This document shows, piece after piece, positions 18,202 to 25,935 of a DNA stretch of 64,000 nucleotides. The position numbers were made by a program, and so were the translations under genes. Within the stretch, counting starts at the first letter, position 1. Every line of letters starts with the position of its first letter. This DNA comes from CAVVJA01 sp963809815 (GTDB lineage: Bacteria; Actinomycetota; Actinomycetes; Mycobacteriales; Jatrophihabitantaceae). Location of the stretch: the NCBI GenBank assembly GCA_963809815.1, contig CAWELM010000015.1, positions 124,001-188,000 of the forward strand, in the 5' to 3' direction. The notes beneath the pieces are model-generated. The model was not told where the DNA came from. It saw only the letters and a program-made list of their open reading frames with translations, and searched no databases.

Positions 18202-18316
18202 TCAACGCTCGATGGGGCGGATCAGGCAGTGGTTGCAGTGGCCTGTCGCCGCGGGAGACCTCCGCGCCGACGATGGTGAAGACTTCGATACCCGCGTTGC
18301 GCAGCAGAGTAGGTGT
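18202..18316 (-). pseudogene. Arginine deiminase C-terminal fragment
   Basis: On the minus strand the sequence reads LLRNAGIEVFTIVGAEVSRG and, after a single-base frame change, GHCNHCLIRPIER then stop. This aligns with the end of the intact deiminase at 32800-34056 (LLRNAGIEVITIVGAEL then GHCMTCPLIRDPIHF), including the catalytic cysteine of GHC. Only about 38 codons remain. DNA identity to the intact copy is partial, so this is an old paralogue or a separately acquired gene rather than a recent duplication. Confidence 0.75.
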
Positions 18317-18368
18317 GCCTGTCGGCCAGTCAGGTAGTGGTGGCCAGGACGAGGCGGCGTTTCACCGA

Positions 18369-19190
18369 TTAGCTCCCGGTGGGTGTGGGGACGTCATGAT
18401 CGGGTTCTTCCCGGGTAGCTGTCTCCCCCAGGGTGCTCGCGGTTCCCGATCTATCGACGAACCAGTCGGACCCATTGGTGCTCGCCGGTGGGTCGGGCGA
18501 CCTGTAGGCGTCCGCGTCGGGGTTGCCGCCGCGCCGGCGCCGTTGGAACAGCACGTAGATTCCGATGCCGATGAGCAGAAGCAGGCCGTCGGCGACGATG
18601 AAGACGACCAGGATCGGGCTGGGTCCGTTCTTGACCGGGAGCCAGTTCAGAGTGCCGGTAACGTCGATCGGTTGGCTTTCGAGGGTCATGTGCACGGTCC
18701 AGGTGCCGATGAGCTGCGCGGTGCTGGGGTGGGCTTGGACGGCCGGGGGCCGGACTGCACCCATCCAGTGGATGCGATGGTCGTGCCAGCGGGCCTGGTT
18801 GCCGGGCGACATCGGTAGCCACTGCGGGGCGGCTTGCCGGGTAAGGGCCTGGCTGATGTCGGCGAACAGGCTCTGGTTGAGGGTGACCGTCGGGGATGTC
18901 GCGTTCTGTTCCACGCCCGCCGGGGTGATGCGCAGGTACGGCTCGTGCGCGTAGCCAAGGATGGTGAGCGTCTTCCCGGTGGCGTTGGTGACCTGGATCC
19001 ATTCGCCGCGTGGGTCGACGGTGGCGGTCAGGCCGGCGACCGGTGGGGACAACCCGTCCAGGCGAGTGCGGTAGTACGTCGCGTCGGAGCCGTTTGTCGA
19101 GTGGGCAGCGGCTGGCTGCGAGCGGAGCGTAAGCAGGAGCAGGACCAGGCCTACCGCCAGCGTCATGTGTCGGATAGTGGCGCCTCGCAT
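18369..19190 (-). CDS. Membrane-anchored secreted protein of the copCD operon
   Basis: 273 residues from ATG 19190 with AGGAGG upstream. An N-terminal signal segment (TLAVGLVLLLLTLRSQPAAA), an extracytoplasmic domain of about 170 residues with the motif RWHDHRIHWMG (histidines that could bind copper), one C-terminal membrane helix (ILVVFIVADGLLLLIGIGIYVLF), and an acidic cytoplasmic tail. It starts 8 bases after the CopC-CopD fusion gene, so both are in one operon and a role in copper handling is likely. No enzyme motif is visible. Confidence 0.8.
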   Translation of the reverse strand: MRGATIRHMTLAVGLVLLLLTLRSQPAAAHSTNGSDATYYRTRLDGLSPPVAGLTATVDPRGEWIQVTNATGKTLTILGYAHEPYLRITPAGVEQNATSPTVTLNQSLFADISQALTRQAAPQWLPMSPGNQARWHDHRIHWMGAVRPPAVQAHPSTAQLIGTWTVHMTLESQPIDVTGTLNWLPVKNGPSPILVVFIVADGLLLLIGIGIYVLFQRRRRGGNPDADAYRSPDPPASTNGSDWFVDRSGTASTLGETATREEPDHDVPTPTGS

Positions 19191-19198
19191 CGCTCCTC

Positions 19199-20914
19199 CT
19201 AGCGGACGGTGAGCCGGGTCGTGGCGGGGTAGGCATCGAATTCGCTGGCGCGGACGTAAAGGCGCAGCGTCCAGGCACCGCCGCGCGGCAGCAGCACCCG
19301 GTTGGCGATGAAATGCCCCTTCCCGGCGGGGACGAGAGTCAGGCTGATCGGGCCGAGGTGACGAGCCGGCATGTCGGCCTCGGCGCGCATGCCGAGCACA
19401 TCGGTGGGTAGGCCGTTCGCGCCGAATACGTACAGGTGCAGGTCGATCGCGTGTCCGCCTTCGGGAACGGCGGTGAGCTGTACAGTCACCGGCCCGGCGG
19501 TGACGGTCCGCTCCTCGGTCGGTCGATAGGCGATCCGCGCCGGGGTGGTGGCGACCAGTACCGCGGTGACAGCGACCACGCCGACTCCGAGCGCTGTCTC
19601 GGCCCGCACCGATCGCGCCAGGGCAGACGGCCCACTCGACATCACGGCCCGGGCGACGTTCGAGCGCACACGTGCACGTGACACGGCGGCGAACCCGAGG
19701 ATCACGACGAGCAGTCCGACCTTGACCAGCAGCAGCTGCCCGTAGTGGGTGGTGGTGATCGCGCCCAGTTCGCCGATTTGCCGCCATGCCTGGGCAAGCC
19801 CCGACACGACCAGGACGATCACACACGTGAGAGCGAGCGTGGAGAACCGGCGCACTCCGGCGATGACCGCCCACGGATCGCCGGACCGCGACCCATCCTC
19901 TGGTGATGGATCGGCAACTGCGCGACGCGCGACCGGCAGCGCGACCACTGTGAGCATGGCCAGCCCGCCGAGCCAGATCCCGGCCGCCGCGACATGGGCG
20001 ACGTCGAGAGGCATCCGGGCCAGGGGCCAGCTGCCCGTGGCGGCGTGTCCCTGGGCGGCGATCGTAATGACGAGCCCGGCAAGCTCGACGACCAACAATC
20101 CGGCCAGCCACCGCACGGGACGGCGCGCCCGCTCACTCGTGACCGCCCAGACCGTTGCTGCCACGAGGCTCAACAGGCACACGCGGACTAGGTGCGCCTG
20201 CCCGAACCGGGTTGACAGCACTGCCTGCAGCAGCGACTCATCGAGCACTCCGGACAGCCCGGCGCCCGCGTCGGCAGCGCCCTGCAGCAGCAGACCCGTC
20301 CCGCTGGCCAGCCCGGAGACTGCGATGCCCGAGCAGATCAGCAAGCGCGTTCGGGGTGCGCTCCACCCGGAAGGCCAGCAGATGAGCAGGAAACCGATCG
20401 CTCCGACGATCAGCAGCACTCCCGCGTACCCGAGGAAGCGAGCAATCCCGGCCCCGATCGGCACGCTCGGCCCAGGTAGTGCCGCTGTTGCCGCCACTGG
20501 TCCGGCATGGCCTACAGCGAATGTGAACGACCCTGCCACCGGGTGCGAATCTGCCGACACGACCCGCCACATCACGAGATAACTGCCCGCTGCCAGGCCG
20601 GCGCGAAGGCTCACCGCGACGTTTCGAGCTGCCGACTCCGGGTGATAAACCCGGCCCGTGTCCACCCGCTCGCCGTCCACCGCGACGACCCGGACCGAGC
20701 CCACCCGGACCTCGACCGGCTCATCGAAGCGCAGTACGACCGCTGTCACACTGCGCCCGGCAGCGACCACTTCACCGTCACGTGGGGAGGAGGACACCAT
20801 CACCGCATGGCCGGACGCGGGCGCAGCAAAAACCATCGACGCGATCGCGGGCGACATCACCGTGACGCACGCCCATGCGATACGACGCCACCGCTGCCGT
20901 CTCCGGTCGGCCAC
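19199..20914 (-). CDS. CopC-CopD fusion copper-transport protein
   Basis: About 571 residues. After a signal sequence ending at ASG, the CopC domain begins HAVMVSSSPRDGEVV (its N-terminal histidine is the Cu(II) ligand) and includes WRVVSADSHPVAGSFTFAVG. A CopD region of about eight membrane segments follows (for example FLGYAGVLLIVGAIGFLLIC), with HVAAAGIWLGGLAML typical of CopD. The last ~110 residues form another beta-rich periplasmic domain like YtkA. The fusion corresponds to YcnJ of Bacillus and is expected to import copper. The frame begins at TTG 20950; GTG 20914 follows GGGGGG and is preferred, but the start is uncertain. Confidence 0.88.
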   Translation of the reverse strand: MADRRRQRWRRIAWACVTVMSPAIASMVFAAPASGHAVMVSSSPRDGEVVAAGRSVTAVVLRFDEPVEVRVGSVRVVAVDGERVDTGRVYHPESAARNVAVSLRAGLAAGSYLVMWRVVSADSHPVAGSFTFAVGHAGPVAATAALPGPSVPIGAGIARFLGYAGVLLIVGAIGFLLICWPSGWSAPRTRLLICSGIAVSGLASGTGLLLQGAADAGAGLSGVLDESLLQAVLSTRFGQAHLVRVCLLSLVAATVWAVTSERARRPVRWLAGLLVVELAGLVITIAAQGHAATGSWPLARMPLDVAHVAAAGIWLGGLAMLTVVALPVARRAVADPSPEDGSRSGDPWAVIAGVRRFSTLALTCVIVLVVSGLAQAWRQIGELGAITTTHYGQLLLVKVGLLVVILGFAAVSRARVRSNVARAVMSSGPSALARSVRAETALGVGVVAVTAVLVATTPARIAYRPTEERTVTAGPVTVQLTAVPEGGHAIDLHLYVFGANGLPTDVLGMRAEADMPARHLGPISLTLVPAGKGHFIANRVLLPRGGAWTLRLYVRASEFDAYPATTRLTVR

Positions 20915-21395
20915 CCTGATCCCCCCGAGCCGAAGCCGGCCGCCAGGCAAGGGCGGCCGTCCCCACGCTAAGGCGACCCCAGGTCGATAGATCGATTCAT
21001 GACCGATTCGTCATGAGGGCCGGTCGACGTGATCCGGTTGCCGACATCAACTGGTCGCGAGTGAAGGGCCGGCAGCGGATTGCGGACGCAATCACCGATC
21101 CGCAGTGTCTGAAGCTGCTCATTCTGGATGGTGATGCCGTCGTCGGACGCCTCACGGACACGCTCGGGGAGCCGGCCTACTGCACACGATTCGGGTCGCG
21201 GATCTCCGCCGCAGCTACATCCGTCCGACGCCGGCACCGGCTTCCATGCGCGGCACGGATTCGCTCCACACGAGGTCGTGCTGGCCAGACCGCTGTGACT
21301 TTGCGGGAGGTCCCGCGATGCACCGGTTAGTGGTGCAGCGCGGCTGTGGCGGCACCCTCGGTCCGTGCTGGCTCGTTAACTCACCCGTTTCGCGA
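20915..21395. other. Intergenic region without a recognised gene
   Basis: About 480 bp. Several frames are open but none gives a recognisable protein, and no ribosome site points to one. It contains the promoter side of the copper operon. It may hold a decayed gene; I cannot name it. Confidence 0.4.
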
Positions 21396-21623
21396 TCACG
21401 AGTGGTGCTCAGGCCCGTGGAGGTGCGAGTGCGGGTGCTGGTGGTCGAGATGGTTGGGATCCTCGGGGTGGCCGTGTTCGTGTTCGTGATGTTCGGCGTT
21501 GCCGGGGATCTCGTGATGACCTTCGCCGTGGGGATGGGCATGGGGGTGCTCGTGCCCGGCGTGTGTCGGGTCGTCCAGGTGGTCGTGCTCATGGATCGCG
21601 TGCTCGGTTTGTGTCTCGGTCAT
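21396..21623 (-). CDS. Histidine-rich 75-residue metal-binding protein
   Basis: Starts MTETQTEHAIHEHDHLDD and contains 25 histidines in 75 residues, mixed with Asp, Glu, Gly and Pro, with no hydrophobic core or signal peptide. It is probably an intrinsically disordered cytoplasmic metal buffer or chaperone, comparable in composition (not homology) to the nickel-storage tails of HypB, UreE or Hpn. It is divergent from an ArsR regulator and 770 bp from the NicT permease, so nickel or cobalt is the likely metal. GGAG precedes ATG 21623 by about 9 bases. Confidence 0.75.
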   Translation of the reverse strand: MTETQTEHAIHEHDHLDDPTHAGHEHPHAHPHGEGHHEIPGNAEHHEHEHGHPEDPNHLDHQHPHSHLHGPEHHS

Positions 21624-21656
21624 GCCGTCACTCCGTTCTGCTTTCCGCATATGTCA

Positions 21657-21670
21657 ACATACACGTATGT
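21657..21670. promoter_or_regulatory. Candidate ArsR operator overlapping its start
   Basis: ACATACACGTATGT has 6-bp inverted arms ACATAC/GTATGT around AC and covers the arsR ATG (21667-21669). A further ATGT..ACAT pair lies at 21651-21660. The 43-bp divergent gap is the least GC-rich stretch nearby. Control of both the His-rich gene and arsR is inferred. Confidence 0.5.
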
Positions 21671-22071
21671 ACGTGGATAGCCAGGATGACGATGGCGTCG
21701 AGCTCGCGGTAGAGATCTTCCGGATCCTCGCCGATCCCACTCGGGTGCGCTTGTTACGTGCTCTGACCGACCCAGCGCGGGAGGACGCCACTCGAGAGCT
21801 GTCGGTGAGTCAGCTTGCCGATGCAGTGAACAAGAGGCCGGGCACCGTTTCGCAACATCTAGCGAAGCTGCGCATGGCGCGACTGGTGACCACGCGGCGC
21901 GACGGCACGAAGGTGCTGTATCGGGCCGCGAACGAGCACGTTGGTCAGCTCGTCGAGGACGCGCTGCGACAGAGCGAGCATCTTGGGTCGGGCGTCCCGG
22001 CGCATCACCGACCCAGCGAGGACGTCCGCCACACGAGTCAGACGTCGACCCGACACAACGGATCCGATTGA
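21667..22071 (+). CDS. ArsR/SmtB-family metal-responsive repressor
   Basis: 134 residues from ATG 21667 (MYVDSQDDDGVELAVEIF). Winged helix features: RILADPTRVRLLRALTD, then LSVSQLADAVNKRPGTVSQHLAKLRMARLVTTRRDGTKVLYR. The C-terminal tail after residue 100 is His-containing (SEHLGSGVPAHHRPSEDVRH), consistent with an NmtR/KmtR-like nickel/cobalt site made from C-terminal histidines. Divergent from the His-rich gene and upstream of nicT. The metal is inferred from context. Confidence 0.88.
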   Translation: MYVDSQDDDGVELAVEIFRILADPTRVRLLRALTDPAREDATRELSVSQLADAVNKRPGTVSQHLAKLRMARLVTTRRDGTKVLYRAANEHVGQLVEDALRQSEHLGSGVPAHHRPSEDVRHTSQTSTRHNGSD

Positions 22072-22313
22072 GACGGCATCGTGACCAGCATTAGGCCGGT
22101 GTTCGAAACCGGTTAGCCTCCGATCGGCGGCGGGTTCGGCGCGCGCTGACCGGTGGGAAGGCTCGACTCTCGTTGGGGACCTGCGGGAGCCCCTGAAGGG
22201 GCTGGGTTGCTGAGTGCCGCCTCGGCCATCACTTGCAATAAGAGCCAACCCCGGGTGGGCGCAAGACGTCAACACCAGGAGTTCAGCTCGGTACGACAAG
22301 CAGATTCTCACTA
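22072..22313 (+). promoter_or_regulatory. Structured leader upstream of nicT
   Basis: About 240 bp without a gene. It contains several possible stems, the clearest AGCCCC-TGAA-GGGGCT at 22188-22203. I looked for B12, TPP and NiCo riboswitch cores and could not satisfy any of them. It could be the arsR 3' end plus a nicT leader. Confidence 0.3.
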
Positions 22314-22330
22314 TTGCCAATAATTTGCGA
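22314..22330. promoter_or_regulatory. Candidate Nur box upstream of nicT
   Basis: TTGCCA-ATAAT-TTGCGA matches 10 of 12 positions of the TTGCAA-N5-TTGCAA box described for Streptomyces Nur, the nickel-responsive Fur-family repressor. It lies 64 bases upstream of the nickel permease start in an AT-rich patch. Recognition by a Nur protein is inferred. Confidence 0.55.
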
Positions 22331-22393
22331 TAAGCGACGGGGTGGGTCTACGTTCGGCGGCGTCGCGAGTGACGCCGGCCAGTTGGAGGGATC

Positions 22394-23608
22394 ATGAGCA
22401 CGCCGTCGAACGCGGTGCCAGCGGTAGAGCCCGGCTGGCGGCAGCGAACCGCACGATTCCTGCGCACGCTCAATCGCAAGGACTGGACGTCTCTGGCCGG
22501 CATGTACGGCTTCATCATCGTGCTGCACCTGATCGGCTTCGGGATCTTGTTCGGGCTGGTCGTGCCGTACCACTACCACATTGGCAGCTCCGGGGTGTTC
22601 GACGTCGGAGTCGGCGTCCTCGCCTACACCTTCGGGTTACGGCACGCCTTCGATGTCGACCACATCGCCGCCATCGACAACACCACCCGCAAGCTGCTCG
22701 CCGACCACGCCGCCGCGATAACCGAAGAAGTGGAGGGCGACCAGCACTCACAGGTTCGCAAGCCGCTCTCGGTCGGATTCTGGTTCTCTCTCGGCCACTC
22801 GACCATCGTGTTCACGCTGGCCTTCCTGCTCTCCGTCGGCGTCAAGGCACTGGCCGGGCCGGTCGAGGACGACAACTCCACCCTGCACTCGGTGACCGGC
22901 GTGATCGGCGCATCAGTGTCCGGCGTGTTCCTCTGGATCCTCGGCATCCTCAACCTCGTCGTGCTGTTCGGCATCTTCAAGGTGTTCCGGGAAATGCGCG
23001 AGGGCCGCTACAACGAGCAGCAGCTGGAAGATCAGCTCAACAAACGCGGCTTCATGAACCGGTTCCTCAACGGACTAACCAAGTCGGTACGCAAGCCCTG
23101 GCAGATCTACCCCATCGGCGTACTGTTCGGCCTCGGCTTCGATACCGCCACCGAGGTCGGGCTACTCGTGCTCGCCGGCGGCGCGGCCGCGTTCAATCTG
23201 CCGTTCTACTCAATCCTCGTCCTGCCCATCCTCTTCGCCGCCGGCATGTGCCTGATGGACGCCACCGACGGCGTCTTCATGAATGCCGCGTACGGATGGG
23301 CATTCGCCAAGCCAGTACGCAAGGTCTTCTACAACATCACCATCACATCGATCTCGGTCGCGGTCGCGTTGATCATCGGTACCATCGAGCTGATCGGAGT
23401 GCTCGCCGACCAAGCCAACATCACTACCGGGCCGATCGCCACCATCGCGAATATCAACCTCGACTACGCCGGCTACGCAATCGTCGCGCTCTTCTTCGTC
23501 TCCTGGATCCTTGCGGTGCTGATCTGGCACTACGGCCGCATCGAGCAGAAATGGTCCACCACCCTCACGGCCAACCCCGGAGACGCCGCCAGCGGCCACA
23601 GTCCATGA
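22394..23608 (+). CDS. nicT: NicT/HoxN-family nickel-cobalt permease
   Basis: A 404-residue secondary transporter of the NiCoT family with eight predicted membrane helices. The signature RHAFDVDHIAAIDNTTRK (HX4DH) in the second helix, LGFDTATEV, and GMCLMDATDGVFMN are the conserved metal-translocation motifs. TTGGAGGGATC provides a good ribosome site before ATG 22394. A candidate Nur box and an ArsR gene lie upstream, and a broken Fur-family gene overlaps its stop (ATGA). Choice between Ni and Co is not certain from sequence; the candidate Nur box favours nickel. Confidence 0.95.
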   Translation: MSTPSNAVPAVEPGWRQRTARFLRTLNRKDWTSLAGMYGFIIVLHLIGFGILFGLVVPYHYHIGSSGVFDVGVGVLAYTFGLRHAFDVDHIAAIDNTTRKLLADHAAAITEEVEGDQHSQVRKPLSVGFWFSLGHSTIVFTLAFLLSVGVKALAGPVEDDNSTLHSVTGVIGASVSGVFLWILGILNLVVLFGIFKVFREMREGRYNEQQLEDQLNKRGFMNRFLNGLTKSVRKPWQIYPIGVLFGLGFDTATEVGLLVLAGGAAAFNLPFYSILVLPILFAAGMCLMDATDGVFMNAAYGWAFAKPVRKVFYNITITSISVAVALIIGTIELIGVLADQANITTGPIATIANINLDYAGYAIVALFFVSWILAVLIWHYGRIEQKWSTTLTANPGDAASGHSP

Positions 23609-23917
23609 CCGCACCCGCGATGGCGATCAACCAGCGGCCGAGCCGCACTGCCTCACGGGTCCTGCTCAGCGAAGTCAGCGCCGACGCCGCGAGCGATCGG
23701 CACGAAACACCCGATCCCCCGTCACCTCAGCGCACGCGACCTGGTCCGTTCGACGGACGACATGGGGGTTCCGCTCGACGAGACAACGATTCATCGGACC
23801 GTGATCCGGCTCGAAGAACTCGATCTCATCTACCACGTGACGATTCCGGACCAGGCGAAGCGATATGGCCTGAACACTCCTACACCTCACCGCGCCTTAG
23901 ATCGGACTCAGCTGTGA
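23605..23917 (+). pseudogene. Broken Fur-family (Nur-like) regulator
   Basis: ATG at 23605 overlaps the nicT stop. The first frame gives QRPSRTASRVLLSEVSAD, like the first helix of Fur proteins; after a frame change near a CCCCC run (about 23717) the next frame gives RHLSARDLVRSTDDMGVPLD, then TTIHRTVIRLEELDLIYHV and AKRYGLNTPTPHR, the rest of the Fur winged-helix domain. A TGA follows at 23915, and the metal-binding dimerisation half is missing. Its coupling to nicT suggests it was the nickel regulator of this operon. Sequencing error could explain the frame change but not the missing half. Confidence 0.7.
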
Positions 23918-24006
23918 ATTGCGGTGGGCGGGAACTAATCCGGTGTGTCGCCCGACTGTTATCCGGAATGCGCCCCGTTGGGCGCCGCGGACGGATAGGA
24001 GCAGGA

Positions 24007-24786
24007 ATGGCCAGAAGGCGTCGTGCGGTTGCCGGAGCCGTCACCATCGGGGTTGTGGGAGCCGTGTTCTGGTTAGCCGGACCCGCCTCGGCCCATGTGA
24101 CCGTGAGCGCGTCGGAGGCCGCCCCGGGTGCCAGCGATGTAGTGATCACGTTCCGGGTGCCGACGGAAAGTGACACGGCGAGCACGACGGGGCTGGCTGT
24201 GCAGTTGCCGACCGATACCCCGATCGCCTCGGTCTTGGTGGCGCCGCATCCAGGATGGACCGACACGGTGCAGACCGTGAATTTGAAGACGCCGATCCAC
24301 ACCGACGATGGGGACATCAGCCAGGCGGTGTCGGTGATCAACTGGAAAGCTAATAGCCCTGCCGCGGGGATCAAGCCTGGGCAGTTCGACGAGTTCGTGA
24401 TCATTGCCGGCTTGTTGCCGAAGGTGAACTCGTTGACATTCAAGGTGATCCAGATCTACAGCGACGGCTCCCAGGTCGCGTGGATCGAAACGCCGGCGCC
24501 CGGAAGCAGCGCGGAACCCGAACACCCCGCGCCGGTACTATCCCTGGCCGCGGCAGCCGGTGGCGCTCCGACCAACACATCGGCAGCGCCATCAGTGGCT
24601 GCGACACCGGCCGCGTCCACGCAAGGCGCAAGCAAGGGAGCAGCCACGACCGGGATCGTGCTCGGCGCCATCGGTGTCGTACTCGGCGCCGCGGCCCTCG
24701 CGGTCGCCCTGATGCGCCGCCGGCAAACGCCAGCGCAGGCGACGAGCGAGGCGGAGCGAAACGAACAACCCACGCCACTGGTCTGA
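24007..24786 (+). CDS. YcnI-family copper-associated membrane protein
   Basis: 259 residues from ATG 24007 (AGGAGC upstream). A signal peptide ends at PASA, and the mature protein starts with histidine (HVTVSASEAAPGASDVVITF), which in YcnI is part of the mononuclear Cu(II) site; the DUF1775 domain occupies about residues 28-160. An Ala/Thr-rich linker, one membrane helix (TGIVLGAIGVVLGAAALAVALM) and a basic tail complete it. YcnI is usually next to CopC/CopD; here the nickel genes lie between them. Confidence 0.9.
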   Translation: MARRRRAVAGAVTIGVVGAVFWLAGPASAHVTVSASEAAPGASDVVITFRVPTESDTASTTGLAVQLPTDTPIASVLVAPHPGWTDTVQTVNLKTPIHTDDGDISQAVSVINWKANSPAAGIKPGQFDEFVIIAGLLPKVNSLTFKVIQIYSDGSQVAWIETPAPGSSAEPEHPAPVLSLAAAAGGAPTNTSAAPSVAATPAASTQGASKGAATTGIVLGAIGVVLGAAALAVALMRRRQTPAQATSEAERNEQPTPLV

Positions 24787-25005
24787 CCCACCGCCGCGCG
24801 GGCCAGTTCCCGATCCCCAGGGCGCCGGACGACCGCTATCCGGCCCCTGGGGCGACCGGAGTGCGCCACGCGCGAGGCAGCACAGAACAAGAGGTCTCGT
24901 CGCAGCGAGGAGCATGTCGCGGCGGGCATTTTCCACAGGTCTGAACGTCGGCTGTGAATCCGGGTGCGGTGGGAACGAGACGCCGGCCCGCACCGCTATC
25001 TCAAC

Positions 25006-25932
25006 GTGGTACCGAAACAATCGGCTCGACCCGAGCGGCTAACCGCTCGGCAGCGGTTGGCCGCGGAACGGTCCGCGGCTGCGGAGGAACGGCAGGCGGC
25101 AGCCCGCCGTCGCCGGATGCTGCTCGGGGTGGGCCTGCCGCTCGTGCTGGTGGTTGCCGTGGTCGCGGCGCTGGTCATCGTCAAGGTCGCCACCGGGGCG
25201 GGTGGCCCGAAGTCCGGGCCTACGGCCTCGGCGGCTGCGAGCAGCGTGCTCGCCCAGGTCACGTCGGTTCCGGCGAGTGTCCTCAACGAGGTCGGCGTCG
25301 GCGTGGCGACGACGAAACCGACAAAGATCACCGCACCGGCCTTGACCGCTGACGGCGAGCCGCGGGTGGTCTACGTCGGCGCCGAGTATTGCCCGTACTG
25401 CGCGGCCGAGCGATGGGCGATGGCGGTCGCGCTTTCGCGGTTCGGAACATTCACCGGCCTCGGTGAGACTGCGTCCTCGCCCAGCGATGTTTACCCGAAC
25501 ACGGCGACCTTGACCTTCCACGGCGCCAGCTACGCCAGCAATTACCTCTCTTTTACCGCTCGCGAGATCCAGAGCAACCAGGTGGTGAATGGCACGTACG
25601 CACCGCTGGATACGCTCTCGTCGGCGGACCAGGCGCTGTTCGACAAATACAACGCGCCGCCGTACACCGACTCGGCCGGATCGATTCCGTTCATCGACAT
25701 CGGCGGACGCTACGTGATCTCTGGTGCCTCCTACAGCCCGCAGGTGCTGCAAGGCAAGACACAGACGCAGATCGCGGCCGCGCTAGCTGATCCAAACTCC
25801 GCGATCGCCAAGGCCGTCGACGGCACTGCCAATCTGATCACCGCCGCGATCTGCCAGATCACGAACGGCCAGCCGGGTGCGGTGTGTCAATCTCCGGGCG
25901 TGACGGCCGCGACCGCGGCGTTGACCGGCTAG
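25006..25932 (+). CDS. DUF929-type membrane-anchored thioredoxin-like protein
   Basis: About 308 residues. A very basic cytoplasmic head rich in Arg and Ala, one membrane helix (LLGVGLPLVLVVAVVAALVIV) and an extracytoplasmic domain with the redox motif CPYC in VYVGAEYCPYCAAERWAM and a late pair of cysteines (AAICQITNGQPGAVCQ). The family accompanies VKOR and probably forms or shuffles disulfides in secreted proteins. It is 3 bases from the VKOR gene, so the pair is one operon. The start may be GTG 25006 or GTG 24964; neither has a strong ribosome site. Confidence 0.82.
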   Translation: MVPKQSARPERLTARQRLAAERSAAAEERQAAARRRRMLLGVGLPLVLVVAVVAALVIVKVATGAGGPKSGPTASAAASSVLAQVTSVPASVLNEVGVGVATTKPTKITAPALTADGEPRVVYVGAEYCPYCAAERWAMAVALSRFGTFTGLGETASSPSDVYPNTATLTFHGASYASNYLSFTAREIQSNQVVNGTYAPLDTLSSADQALFDKYNAPPYTDSAGSIPFIDIGGRYVISGASYSPQVLQGKTQTQIAAALADPNSAIAKAVDGTANLITAAICQITNGQPGAVCQSPGVTAATAALTG

Positions 25933-25935
25933 CAC

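Noticed and set aside
19199..20111. Upstream part of the long minus-strand frame that ends at 18369
   Set aside because: Everything upstream of 19190 is a shadow of the CopC-CopD gene; the real start has AGGAGG at 19190.
22072..22393. Cobalamin, TPP or NiCo riboswitch upstream of nicT
   Set aside because: Fragments such as CGGTGGGAA occur, but the conserved cores and paired elements are not present in order.
23905..23930. In-frame TGA ending the Fur-like sequence as selenocysteine
   Set aside because: The downstream translation does not resemble the Fur metal-binding domain and the gene is already frame-shifted upstream.
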